From NCBI GenBank assembly GCA_033439295.1, contig JAVTLE010000013.1, forward strand, positions 2,790,001-2,854,000: a stretch of 64,000 nt of DNA, given 5' to 3'. Position numbers and translations under genes: made by a program. Each line of letters begins with the position of its first letter. Positions within the stretch are counted from its first letter, which is position 1. The notes under the pieces are model-generated. The model was not told the origin of the DNA. It saw nothing but the letters and a program-made list of their open reading frames with translations, and made no database searches. Origin of the DNA: Deuterostichococcus epilithicus (Eukaryota; Chlorophyta; Trebouxiophyceae; Prasiolales; Stichococcaceae). Shown here one piece after another: positions 10,634-20,589 of this stretch.

Positions 10634-12558
10634 ATGGCTCCGAAGCTGGGCTCCGCCAGGAGCGCGCCGGTTGAGAGCAGCATGGCTGTGCCATCCGAAT
10701 CGGATGGCCCCATCGCCGCCACGCTGGCGGCGCCCGGCCAGACAGATGGTCAAACAGCCAAAGCGGCACGTAAGGTCGCCAGGAGGAAAGCGGCCCAGGA
10801 CGCCGACCCGGATTGGCCGCCGCAGAAGACGATGTTCCGCGGCGTGTTGCATCAGCACGCGGCGCTGGCGGCGCTGGCAGCGGGCATCATGCTGGTCGTC
10901 TCGGCACCCTCGGCCCGCGAAAAGATCGGCTGCGGCATCTACGCAGGTAGGCACGACTGCTGTGGGCCGATTTTCAGGATCAGGGGTGCCACACACACAG
11001 GTGTGCTGGCGTACGGCGGCGGCTTGTGGTGAGCATGGAGCTGGCCGGCGCCCTGCATGCGTGCGGCGATGCGGGCGGCTGTAGGCCGCCGCTTTGCTGC
11101 CGTGCCACGCCGCAGGAGCTGCGCCACTGCCGGCGCGAGGCGCGCAGCCCATGCCGGGGTGGCCACCACGCTGCCCCGTGCAATGATTTCATCGTGGCCT
11201 TGCAGGCTCGCTGACGCTGCAGCTGGGCTGCTCGGCGCTGTACCACGTGCCCGCCTGGAACCACCGCACACGCACCTGGCTTCGGCGGCTGGACCATGCG
11301 GCCATTTTCACGCTCATAGCGGGCACCTACACGCCGCTGTGCATGCTGGCACTGGACCGGGGCACCGGTAATTTGCTGCTGTGCATCGAGTGGGGTGCCG
11401 CGCTCGCCGGCATGGTGCGTTGACCAGCATTCTGGCATGTTCAGGTTGCCTAGCAAACGCGCGGCTCTGAGCGGCATCTGACGCTTGACACTTGCAGCGC
11501 CATGTGAATCAGGGCACATTCGTGTTTGAGCGGCATCAGACGCTTGACACTTGCAGCGCCATGTGAACCATGGCACGTCCGTGTCTCCCTGGAAGTGGCA
11601 AGAGGGCCGCCTCAAGAGGAAGCCACCTGATCCAGCATAGGATGATGGCAGCAGCACCTGCTGTGAGGCAGTGTTACTCGCATGTGCTGAGACCGTCTCC
11701 TGTTCGTGCCTGCAGCTGCAGACGCTGTTCTGGGTGAGTGCGCCCAAGCAGCTGAAGACAGCGATGTACATCTTCCTCGGCTGGGTGGTACTGCCCTGGG
11801 CCGGCCAGATGAAGACGGCTCTGGGCCTCACGGTGAGCTCGCAACAACTGCAGTTTGCAGCCTGTCGGAGTGTGAGCGCAGTGAATGCCCGGTCGAGGGG
11901 GTGCACAATCGGCGGGGGCGTCTGTCCCTGCGTCTTGCCCCCCGTGCTGTGCACCCTCCACCAGTGGGGGGTTGGAAACTTAGGGTTTGAGGAAACTTGG
12001 TCCTGCCCAGCTACATATTGCTGCCTAGCACTGGCAGTGTTGCCGCACCTTTGTGCAGCCATCGCAAGCATATCCCCGGCCGAACATTTACAGATCCTTG
12101 TCATCTGCACCCTGACCGCAGGGCGCATGGCTGATCGCGGCGGGCGGGGTGACATACACAGTGGGCGGCACCATCTACGCGCTGCGGTGGCCCAACCCCT
12201 GGCCGCGCACCTTTGGCTACCACGAGATCTTCCACTGCGCCACCGTCCTGGCATCCATATTCCACTTCACCGCGGTGTGCAACGCCGCGAGCTTTGCTCT
12301 CTGTCAATCCTGTTGAATTCAGGATTGTGGGGTGGTGACAGTGCTTGCAGCGCTGCAGGTGCGGCATCATCTGTGTCATTTCGGCAGGATGGGTGCAAGA
12401 TACCATGGAGGAGCGAGGCGCTTACCTGTAAGCCAATTCGAACTTGGACACCAACTGGCGCCGCAAACAACCGCTATGTGTTGACCCCTATATAACACGG
12501 CCATGTGGTGGGTGTGCAGGTGTACAGGATGGTGCACCACCCAACTGTGCCTCCCTGA
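10634..12558 (+). CDS. PAQR / hemolysin III family membrane protein
   Basis: PAQR proteins are seven-span membrane proteins with a buried metal site; members include hemolysin III-like and adiponectin-receptor-like hydrolases or receptors. Five exons fit in phase: 10634-10946, 11206-11414, 11716-11832, 12122-12274, 12520-12558, giving 276 residues. The three family metal-site motifs are all present: S-x3-H in 'CSALYH', the Asp of 'RRLDHAAIFTLIAGTYTP', and H-x3-H in 'YHEIFHC'. The N-terminal 70 residues are polar and Lys/Arg-rich, and hydrophobic segments follow. Spacing and the 'LDHAAIF' block favour the hemolysin III branch over animal receptors. The substrate is not evident. Confidence 0.9.
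11469..11586. repeat. 59-bp tandem duplication in a PAQR intron
   Basis: Two copies, 11469-11527 and 11528-11586, differ at only a few positions. Both contain 'ACGCTTGACACTTGCAGCGC', so the intron has two equivalent TTGCAG acceptor-like sites, but neither is the one whose phase fits the next exon. Confidence 0.85.
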
Positions 12559-12989
12559 AGCGTTCTGGATGCAATTCATGAAGGGCGAGGAGAGGCCATA
12601 CAAGGCTCAATGGGTTTGTGACGGAATCGAGCCAGCTACCTATATGGGGTTTGAGGTTTATGCCATCAGCTGGCAACGGATGTGCAGCTGCAGAAGTTCT
12701 TATTGGACCTGTGGCCAAGTAAAGGTGGCAGACAATGCGCATTGGTAGACCCCACGAGAGCTGATTTGGTTGGATGACCATCAGAGATATGGTCAGGCAA
12801 AGCCGTCAGAGCAGCTGCCACATGAGCGCATACCTAGCTGTACGCACATCACTGCGAACAGACATTGGTGCTCAGTTCGGGCGTCAGCTGCGCTCGAAAG
12901 GGTGAGCATGCTCCTGGTATTCAGCCGCTCGAGCGGCTTGAACGCCCTTCACCAGAGTCAACTCCTCGCTTCAGTCGACTGTCCGGCCC
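12559..12989. other. convergent intergenic region
   Basis: It separates the 3' ends of the PAQR gene (+) and the reductase gene (-). I see nothing coding in it. Confidence 0.4.
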
Positions 12990-15545
12990 TCATGCCTCAG
13001 TCTCGTACTGCTCTCGCACGCCATTTGCAGCATACCGCTGCCCGGGTTGCGGCACTCGCTCGCCGGTGCCATCAAAGAAGCGGCCGCCGCGCAGGATCTG
13101 CGGCAGACGGCTCAGCACCCGCCCCACTGCCGAGGCGGGGTTCAGGAACTCCACGCTGCCGCCGGAGCCCTGCAATCGAGTGCAAGCAAAGCAGCTCGAA
13201 GGGAGCAGGGCGCCCAGTGCTTCCCCAGAAATGCGTGCCGCCACCGCCACCTCCGTCGACGGCTGAACGGACAGCGCTGGCCATCGGATGGGCAGGTTGC
13301 CAGAGGTCTGCGACGCTGTGCAACCGGGCGGCACCTGCACAGCGCGCAGGCGGGGCGCCAGCGCCGCCGCCACAGTCTCCGGCTCCTCTGCCAGCGCATT
13401 GAAGAAGCGGCGTGACCCAGTGCTCGTGTCCTGCGCCAGCCGCCAACCAGTCAGCGAGTGCGGCCGTCCAGGCTGGGCTGCGGGTGCCTCCCCCGCTGAC
13501 CCACAGCGCACCGTTCTGGCTGCCGGTGTGCAGTCGCGCGCGTGGCTATGCATCAGCCACGATATCACGGCACTGGTTCTCATACGCCCTGAAACCTTAA
13601 ACCCTAAATCCCACCTTGAGCAGCAGGTCGGTGAGGCACATGCCGGGCGACAGGTTGTGCACGCCAATGGACGTCACGCCTGCAGCATGAACATGGATGC
13701 TCACAGTCACGGCTGCGAGCTGCCAGCGTGCCGCGCGCCACACCTCGCAGCTGCAGTCGCCACACCTCCCCACTCCGCCAGTGGAATGCATGCCCCCGTT
13801 GCCGACGCGACCCAACCCCGAGCAGCACTCACACGGCCCTCATGCAGTGCCGCAGAGCTGAGCGCTGCAGCCTTTTTATACTCCCTTCTGTGTAGCGGAG
13901 GCATATAAGAGAGCTGCACCTGCGGCCGCAAGATCCGCAGCCAGCGCCTCCGTAAGCGCCGACAGCGCACTCTTAGTGGCCTTGTGCGTGCAGGCTGTTG
14001 CGGACAGCTTGCGGCCCCACGCGCTAAAGCCCAAGTTGAAGATGTGGAACGTTGGCACCGTCGCCGGCGGCTGCCGCCGCATCACCCGGATCGCCTCCCT
14101 GCGGCTCAGAGGGAAGCACGCGCCAGTCACCTTGCAACCCAGTACGGCAGTCGTAGCTGACCTCGCGGATGTAATTCCCGACGGCGGCGTGTGGGCAGAT
14201 GAGACTCTCAGTCGAGCTTCGGGAGCCTCAGTCGGAGCTTCGCCTTTGTTGCAGCTGCATATGCTCCAGGCAAAGCCGGCGCCTCCAAGCGGCTCGCGGC
14301 CCATGAAACCTGATTCGGCCGCCAGGTCACGGTGCAACCCCTTTCATTGCCTCGCGCCTCGGCTTCAGCTGGGGCCCCAGAGCACCTGGCCGAAGTCGGG
14401 CTGTCAGTTTTAGGAGCAGCCACAGTGCGGTGCTCACCGGCAGCACAGCAGCGAGCCCAGGACGTTGGTCCCCACCGCCTCAGCAATCTCCGCCGCTGGC
14501 GTGTCGTCCAGCAGGCTCTTGCCCGTGACCGCGCCCGCGTTGTTGACCCAAAGGTGCACGGTGCCCAGCTGCGCCGCGGCGAAATCACCCAGTGCTGCCA
14601 CGTCTGCGGCGCAGCAGCAGGCCGGCGTCAGCCTACGGCGACCAAGCTCGAGGCTGCTCGTCGACGCAAAGGACCACTGCCCAAGCATGCATTTCTTGCG
14701 CAGAACGCCTGACAGCTATAGGCAGCCCGCGCTCTGCCACATGTACAACCTACTGCACGTGCAGCTTCGAGCTGTCATGCTACCAGCCTGCACGGTCGAC
14801 AAGACCCTACCATGCCCATTGGAAACGTCGCAGCGAAAGCCGTGCACTTGGGCGCCGCAGCCTGCTTGCCGCCGCAGCGCCGCAGTGGCCGCGGCCAAGC
14901 GTGATTTGTTCCGACCGCAGATCACGACGCGGTCGCCGCCGGCTGAAAACTCCTGAGGGAGAAACATGTCAATGATAGCCTGGCAGGCCTACATGGCTAT
15001 TGACAAAGGAGAGGCACGCCTTTTCGTGCGTGTTTACAGCTGGGCTTGGACTCAGCAGTGAGTGAGAGATGGGTGCAGACAGGTGCATGCTTGCACAGGA
15101 TACGAAGCACAATGAGCTCGGCGGCACCTGGGCAAGGGCGAAGCCAAAGCCCCTGGTGCCTCCAGTGATCACCACGCCAAGCGCTTCCGGACCGGGAGCA
15201 GCCTGTGCGGGCGCATACCCATCGTTGACATCCACATCGCCCAAGACTGCCCATACACTGCCTGCATCAGGCGCATGCGAAGCGCGTCTCTGCACAGGAA
15301 GAACTCAGAGTCTTTCTTATAAGGAGAGTGACCTGGGGCGGGTCTCTGTCTGAGGCTGTTGCATGTGTGGCGGCACAGCAGCTCCTGGCGGCGCCGCCGA
15401 CGCTTGTCTCACGTGCCGCTGAGCTGACGGCAGCACAGCTGCTGCGAGTTTGCGCAGGATGCTGCTGGATGACTTTCTGTTGCGCCCTTCGCTGGCCGAG
15501 CGCATTGCTGGGTGTCAGGCGGTCATGAGCGGCAGACGTAGGCAT
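12990..15545 (-). CDS. NYC1/NOL: NYC1/NOL-like chlorophyll(ide) b reductase (short-chain dehydrogenase)
   Basis: NYC1 and NOL reduce chlorophyll b at its 7-formyl group, the first step in turning chlorophyll b into a, on the thylakoid membrane. Exons that fit in phase: 15545-15333, 15289-15128, 14952-14811, 14603-14438, 14098-13920, 13679-13615, 13430-13335, 13169-12990 (about 400 residues). Motifs: cofactor loop TGGTRGFG, 'DRVVICGRNKSRL', 'WVNNAGAVTG', 'CCREAIRVMRRQ', 'VHNLSPGMCLTDLLL', 'FFNALAEEPETVA', 'GGRFFDGTGERVPQPGQ'. The order and wording match the NYC1/NOL family rather than generic reductases. The first exon is Ser/Ala/Arg-rich and could be a plastid transit peptide, but its donor (GTCACT) is weak. 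At the expected catalytic Tyr-x3-Lys the sequence reads H-K-A-T-K. Confidence 0.85.
13599..13607. promoter_or_regulatory. telobox-like AAACCCTAA inside an intron
   Basis: The nonamer lies just inside an intron of the reductase gene. It matches the plant telobox and two degenerate CCCTAAA telomere-type units. A single copy in an intron may be chance. Confidence 0.3.
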
Positions 15546-16006
15546 GGTGGATGCCGCTACGAGCTGCATGTGTGCGCACGCGCTCCTGTGTAGAATTTGA
15601 TACAGATGCTTGCTACTTCGCCACGCCAAAGCAGGCTTGCAACCTCAATCAACGAGTATTACTGCAGTGCGCCATGGCGGTCCTGTCCTCAGGGCAGCGG
15701 CCTCAACGCTGGCGATGCAGGGAGATGCAGCAATGCCGAGACACTGAGCACACGTTGTTCTAAAGCAGCAAGTGAGTGGGATGGTTGCTCGTTGTGCGAT
15801 TGGATCTCCGAAAAATGCTGAGTCACGCGAGATCAAACAACATTCTGCAATTGCCATACGTCTGGTCGTTATTTGCTCGAGCAACTTGCATTGCGAGCGA
15901 CTACATGCCACTGAACCCTTGGCCCACTTTGGTACTGCACGGCCCTATGCTAAGTGGCGATAACTTTGCAATGATCTGAGCCGAGGTTCGACCTCTCCGG
16001 GAAGCC
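15546..16006. other. divergent intergenic region, AT-richer
   Basis: It lies between the 5' ends of the reductase (-) and the S28 peptidase (+). It is visibly richer in A and T than the flanking exons and probably holds both promoters. I see no exon. Confidence 0.4.
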
Positions 16007-19000
16007 ATGATTCGATATGCGACTTTGTTCGTTACATGCGCGTTCGCATTAGCGTCATGCGCTGACCTAGCACGGGGTGCTGCTCCGCCTCTTGGCGCTG
16101 TGAAGGGGACGATCAGCACTGCCCCCAATGCCTTCACCGCGGACCTAATGAGCAAGTGCACCCTGCACTGGCACAGTGCAACGCTGGACCACTACAGCTG
16201 GGTGGGCAACCAGATTAGTAAAGTCTTGTTGGAAAGTATTCCTGGAGTATTCCTCGAGTGTGGCCTCTGCCTGGTTGAGCTGGTGTGCTGAGGTCCCGTG
16301 CCCTAGCTGCAGGCTGAGCCGGACGGCGGAAAGTACACGTTCAAGCAAGTTTCTTCGCACCTTGGATTCCTGAAGTGGCTTTTGTTCGATCAGCATCGCG
16401 GAATTGCAAAATGTGTTGAATGTACACACAGCGCCACCTGGTAACGATGTGCCCATTCCTTGATGCCCGTTTCCTCCACTGCAGGCAGCGGTACTTCGTC
16501 TGCGGCAAGGACACCTGGAAGAAAGGCGGTCCCATATTCTTCTACGTCGGCAACGAAGCGGACGTGACCCTGTGCGCGCACAGAGCACACCTGCTGCATG
16601 GCCCCTGTTCTGTTTCCAGCAGGCATGCTGCACGATAGGGGAGCCGTCTTCATATCATGGAAGATCGGGTGGCCGAGCCACAGCATCTGGATGCACTGAC
16701 AACGATGTTGATCCGCATCCGCAGGTACCTTAATGCCACTGGCCTGATGTGGGAGTCCGCTCCAGATTTTGGCGCCCTGCTGGTGGTGAGCTCAAGGCCC
16801 GCACCCCAGTCAACCCTGCAACACTGAAGTCTTCCAGTATTACGCAGCGCTTGTAGCAGTACTGTGTGAAAGGGAGGAGATGTGCTAGAATATTGGATGC
16901 TCACACTCAACGTTTGCTGCTCGCAGTTTGCGGAGCACAGGTATTATGGCGAGTCGAAGCCATTCCCCTCGGCCATCATCCGGCAGCACATGCAGTATCT
17001 GACCGCCGAGCAGGCGCTCGCGGATTACGCTGAGCTGATCACGGCGCTGAAGCAGCGGTTGCAGTCCATGCACAGCGCGGTCATCGGCTTCGGCGGCAGT
17101 TATGGTGGGGCTGCCTGCTGCTGGTGCTCGCCTTCATATTGTGGCTGCCACTGTCCTCTTCAGGCCGATGCGTGCAGGTGAACTCAACGACAAGCGTTGT
17201 TAGAGGGGAGAGGTAGACCCGGAATTTGCTGCATATATTGCTTACCGCTGCTGCCGTCACGCCTCAGGTGGCATGCTAGCGGCCTGGTTCCGGATGAAAT
17301 ACCCCAACATCCTGGACGGTGAGCCTGCCTCACAACCTGACCCAGAAAGCAGCCCCTGTTGGTGTCACGCCAGAATTGGATCGCTCGCGCCATCGAGCCA
17401 TGCATGCACGGGTGCAGCACAGGCACGGCTGAGCCAACGCCCCCGCCTGACCTTGAAAACCACGAGCGGCTCAGCCACCGGCGCCGCTCCCCGCGCAGGC
17501 GCCATCGCCTCATCAGCGCCCATCTGGTCCTTCTACGGCCTCGACCCGCCGTACAACGACAAGTCCTTTGCGCAGGTCGTGACGCGCGACGCCTCCGAGG
17601 ACGGCGGCGCAAACCCCGCCTGTGCAGGCACGGCTGCTCCGACACGCTGCCATCCACCCGAAACGCTACTGCGTGCTGGCCCGAGCGGCCATGGTCACTG
17701 GACCTCTGCACCTCTGCACATGGTTGTGCGCAGTGGCTTTCTGACATGGCCAGAGATGTTGGGTTGCAGTGAAGACATGCACCAAGTGGCAGTGTTAGCA
17801 TGCAGTACATGAACGGCTACATGAACGGCTGGGTGCCCACCTGGTCGAAATGGTTCCACAGGGAGTTGCCTGCTGCCCAAGTCATGCAGATGAATTGCGC
17901 GCTGGCAACCTGCGCACGGTGTGGGCGATGCTGGTTATGCTGGGCCACTCCTGCCCTGCATGGTCCCCTTCTGCGGTCTGAGCCGCATGCCGGGACTGTG
18001 CAGGCAACCTGCGAAAGGCATGGGCGGCACTGTTCGCACTGGGCAAGCACTCCGCCGGCCGCGCTGGCATCGCACGGGCCATGCGGCTGTGCGGCGGCAA
18101 CGGCGCTCTACGAGACGAGAATGACGTCATGGCGCTGGCGCTGTGGGCCGAGTCCGCGTGGGACTACATGGCTATGGTGTGCGTCATCTTTGCATGTGAC
18201 TCTAGAGACCTCGTGGGACCATTCCAGCTCAGCCCTACTTCATATCTGCAACCATCATGCGTGGGTGGACATGTTTGACCAGTCGCTGCTTTGGCGCGCC
18301 GCCTGGGGCCGGCATCTGGCGGCAGCGCATGTGGGTCTCGTTGTCGGGGACCCAGCTTGGGATGTCTGCTCGCGGATGGGTCCGCATGCGCTCCTTTGAT
18401 GGATGCACGCTGACTGCCGCCCGGCTCCTCCCGCAGGGTAACTTCCCATACCCGAGCCCCTACATTCTCAACGGCCTGGGGGAGTTGCCGGCGTTCCCCG
18501 TCCGCGTCGCCTGCGAGAGCCTCGGACACCACAACATGGCCGGCGAGGCGCTGCTGCAGGGCTTGGCGGGCGCAGTGTCGGTCTTCTACAACTACAGCGG
18601 CTCCCTGGAGTGTCTGGACCACACACAGGTAGGGTCCTTCCAACAGAAAATTCGTTTGGTGGTAATGTCTGTCGACACAGGCAATAGCAGGTAGCCCTGA
18701 AGGGGTTGGACCTCCCCCACGCAGAGTAGCTCAATTGTCATCAGACAATCAGACAAGTTGCATCGCAACGAGCTATGACAACTCGCCTGACGTCCAACGG
18801 ACACATGCAGAACATGTGCAGTATCCAGCATGTGCGCCAGCGAATGCAGTCAAGGTGTGTGTTTTCCGGCGCGTTGGCGGCATCACAAGGAGGCGCCGCC
18901 ACACCATCAGGGTCAACCCGGCAACAGCTGTGCGTGCTGCAGGGCGTCAACAATGCGACCAACGAGGACGGCGAGTTTTGGTGGTACCAGAGCTGCACCG

Positions 19001-20021
19001 ACCAGCCGATGCCCTTTGCGCGGGACGGAGGTGCGACACCTGCACGCCTTGGCTGATGAAGGGTTCAACGGTCCAGGTTGTGCAGGCGGTCGCCTCTGGC
19101 GCTGCGGCAACCCGACCTTGTGCGGGCATGCTGACGTGCTCGTGTGCCTGGTGCCGCAGTCAAGGATGCATTCTGGGACCAGCCCAACAACAAGAGCCAG
19201 ACGGAGGCGGAATGCGTCGAGCAGTGGGGCGTCAAACCACGCAACAGCTGGCCGGCCTTGCAGTGCGCTTCTGCTGCTTCCTGCAACCAGCTGGGACTTT
19301 TGTAACACATCTGCAATGCTCCTCGTGGCTAAATTAGGCATGGTGCTGTCGACCACTGCCTGAGGGGCTTGGCATCCTGTCGAAACAGGGCGGCAATTAT
19401 GCAGCACCGGACAACGCGCATTTTTGGTGTTCGTCTTCGTTCGGCAGGGACTAACTTTGTGCAGATGTCCATGTGCAGCTGGCTTGGCAAGGAAATTTCC
19501 ACGGCATCGAACATCGTATTTGCCAACGGCGATCTCGACCCCTGGTCGGGCGGCGGCGTTTTGGAGGTGAGCTACGCTGCATCTTTGCAGCATTTTGACA
19601 TTGCAATTTGCGCATGCATCAGCCAGCCGAATGCTGCAGCTGACGTTCCGCTCTGCTTGTTGACATTCACTGCCTCACATTGCACAATCCCGGCAGCTGG
19701 GCTGCTCTGCAAGACGTGCATGATGGAGTCTCGCGGACCCTAACCCGCGATCAGCAGCGCCGCTGATGCCCACCCACAATCATCCAGGACGTGAACGACT
19801 CCATCAAGGCCATCCGCATCCCGGAGGGAGCGCACCACCTGGACCTGTTCTTCTCGCACCCTAACGACCCGGAAAGCGTCATCAAAGCACGCAAGGCGCA
19901 GCGGAGGGAGATGAGGAGGTGGGTGAGGCAGAAGGCCGCGCGTGTGGCCAAGCGGAGGCGGACGGGCAAGCAGCTGCGCCGCCAGCGGGCCGCCGGGCGC
20001 CCCTTCGTGCTGGATGCATGA
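16007..20021 (+). CDS. secreted serine carboxypeptidase, family S28
   Basis: S28 enzymes (lysosomal Pro-Xaa carboxypeptidase and DPP7 kin) cleave next to proline, usually in acidic compartments or outside the cell. Thirteen exons fit in phase: 16007-16201, 16313-16348, 16489-16571, 16725-16785, 16927-17104, 17268-17318, 17499-17627, 18004-18176, 18437-18628, 18943-19030, 19160-19262, 19479-19566, 19788-20021, total 536 residues. A signal peptide starts at 'MIRYATLFVTCAFALASC'. Family blocks: 'RYFVCGKDTWKKGGPIFFYV', 'NEADVTLYLNATGLMWE', 'FAEHRYYGESKPF', nucleophile GGSYGG, 'ASSAPIWSF', Asp in 'NIVFANGDLDPWSGGG', His in 'EGAHHLDL'. The seventh intron would need a GC donor. A broken copy of exon 8 lies 100 bases upstream of it. 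The C-terminus has an unusual Arg/Lys-rich tail. Confidence 0.93.
17903..18100 (+). repeat. partial tandem copy of peptidase exon 8 in the preceding intron
   Basis: 'GGCAACCTGCG' occurs at 17903 and again at 18003, where it opens exon 8. The bases after each copy remain alignable for about 50 positions (NLRTVWAML versus NLRKAWAAL). The upstream copy then meets a stop, so it is most likely a decayed duplicate. Confidence 0.65.
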
Positions 20022-20589
20022 GCAGCAGCGGGCTGCAGCCCGCTGCTTGCCGGAGTGGGTGTGGCATGGCGAGGCAGTGGCGCAATGGTTGACCAGCGCG
20101 GCGCCGCCATGCGGATGCACCACTGGTGCTGGCAGCGGCTGGGCCAGCAGGGCCATGCTTGCAACGACCCCCATGTGCTGGACTTCGCACGCCAGGATTT
20201 CTAGCCTCACAAGACGCTAGGCAGCTCTTCTTGATTCTAGTAAATCATAGATCACACCAAAATTGTAAGGGGTGGATGAAGGAGTGGGGAAGTTGCCCCT
20301 TTTTCCTGAAACCCGGCGGCGTGCATGACAGACTACAGGTCAACTCCGCAATACAAAGCGCGACGCTGGCTGACACATTTTGAAAGGCGGCTGCGAAGCT
20401 GGGGAGAACAGGTGCAGGCTTGGGCAGCCGTGCCGAGGGCCCAGACGCCCTCTCGCACGAAGTCTAGCGGGGTCGACACACACCGCACCTCGCGGCGGCC
20501 AGGGGAGGCAGGCGCACGCGCGGCCAACTTGAGGCGAGCTCAGCAGGCGGTGGAACGGCTCGAGGCTAGCGCAAAGTCGCTGCGTCGCC
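20022..20589. other. intergenic region
   Basis: Between two plus-strand genes. It should contain the peptidase 3' untranslated region and the promoter of the next gene. No coding exon seen. Confidence 0.4.
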
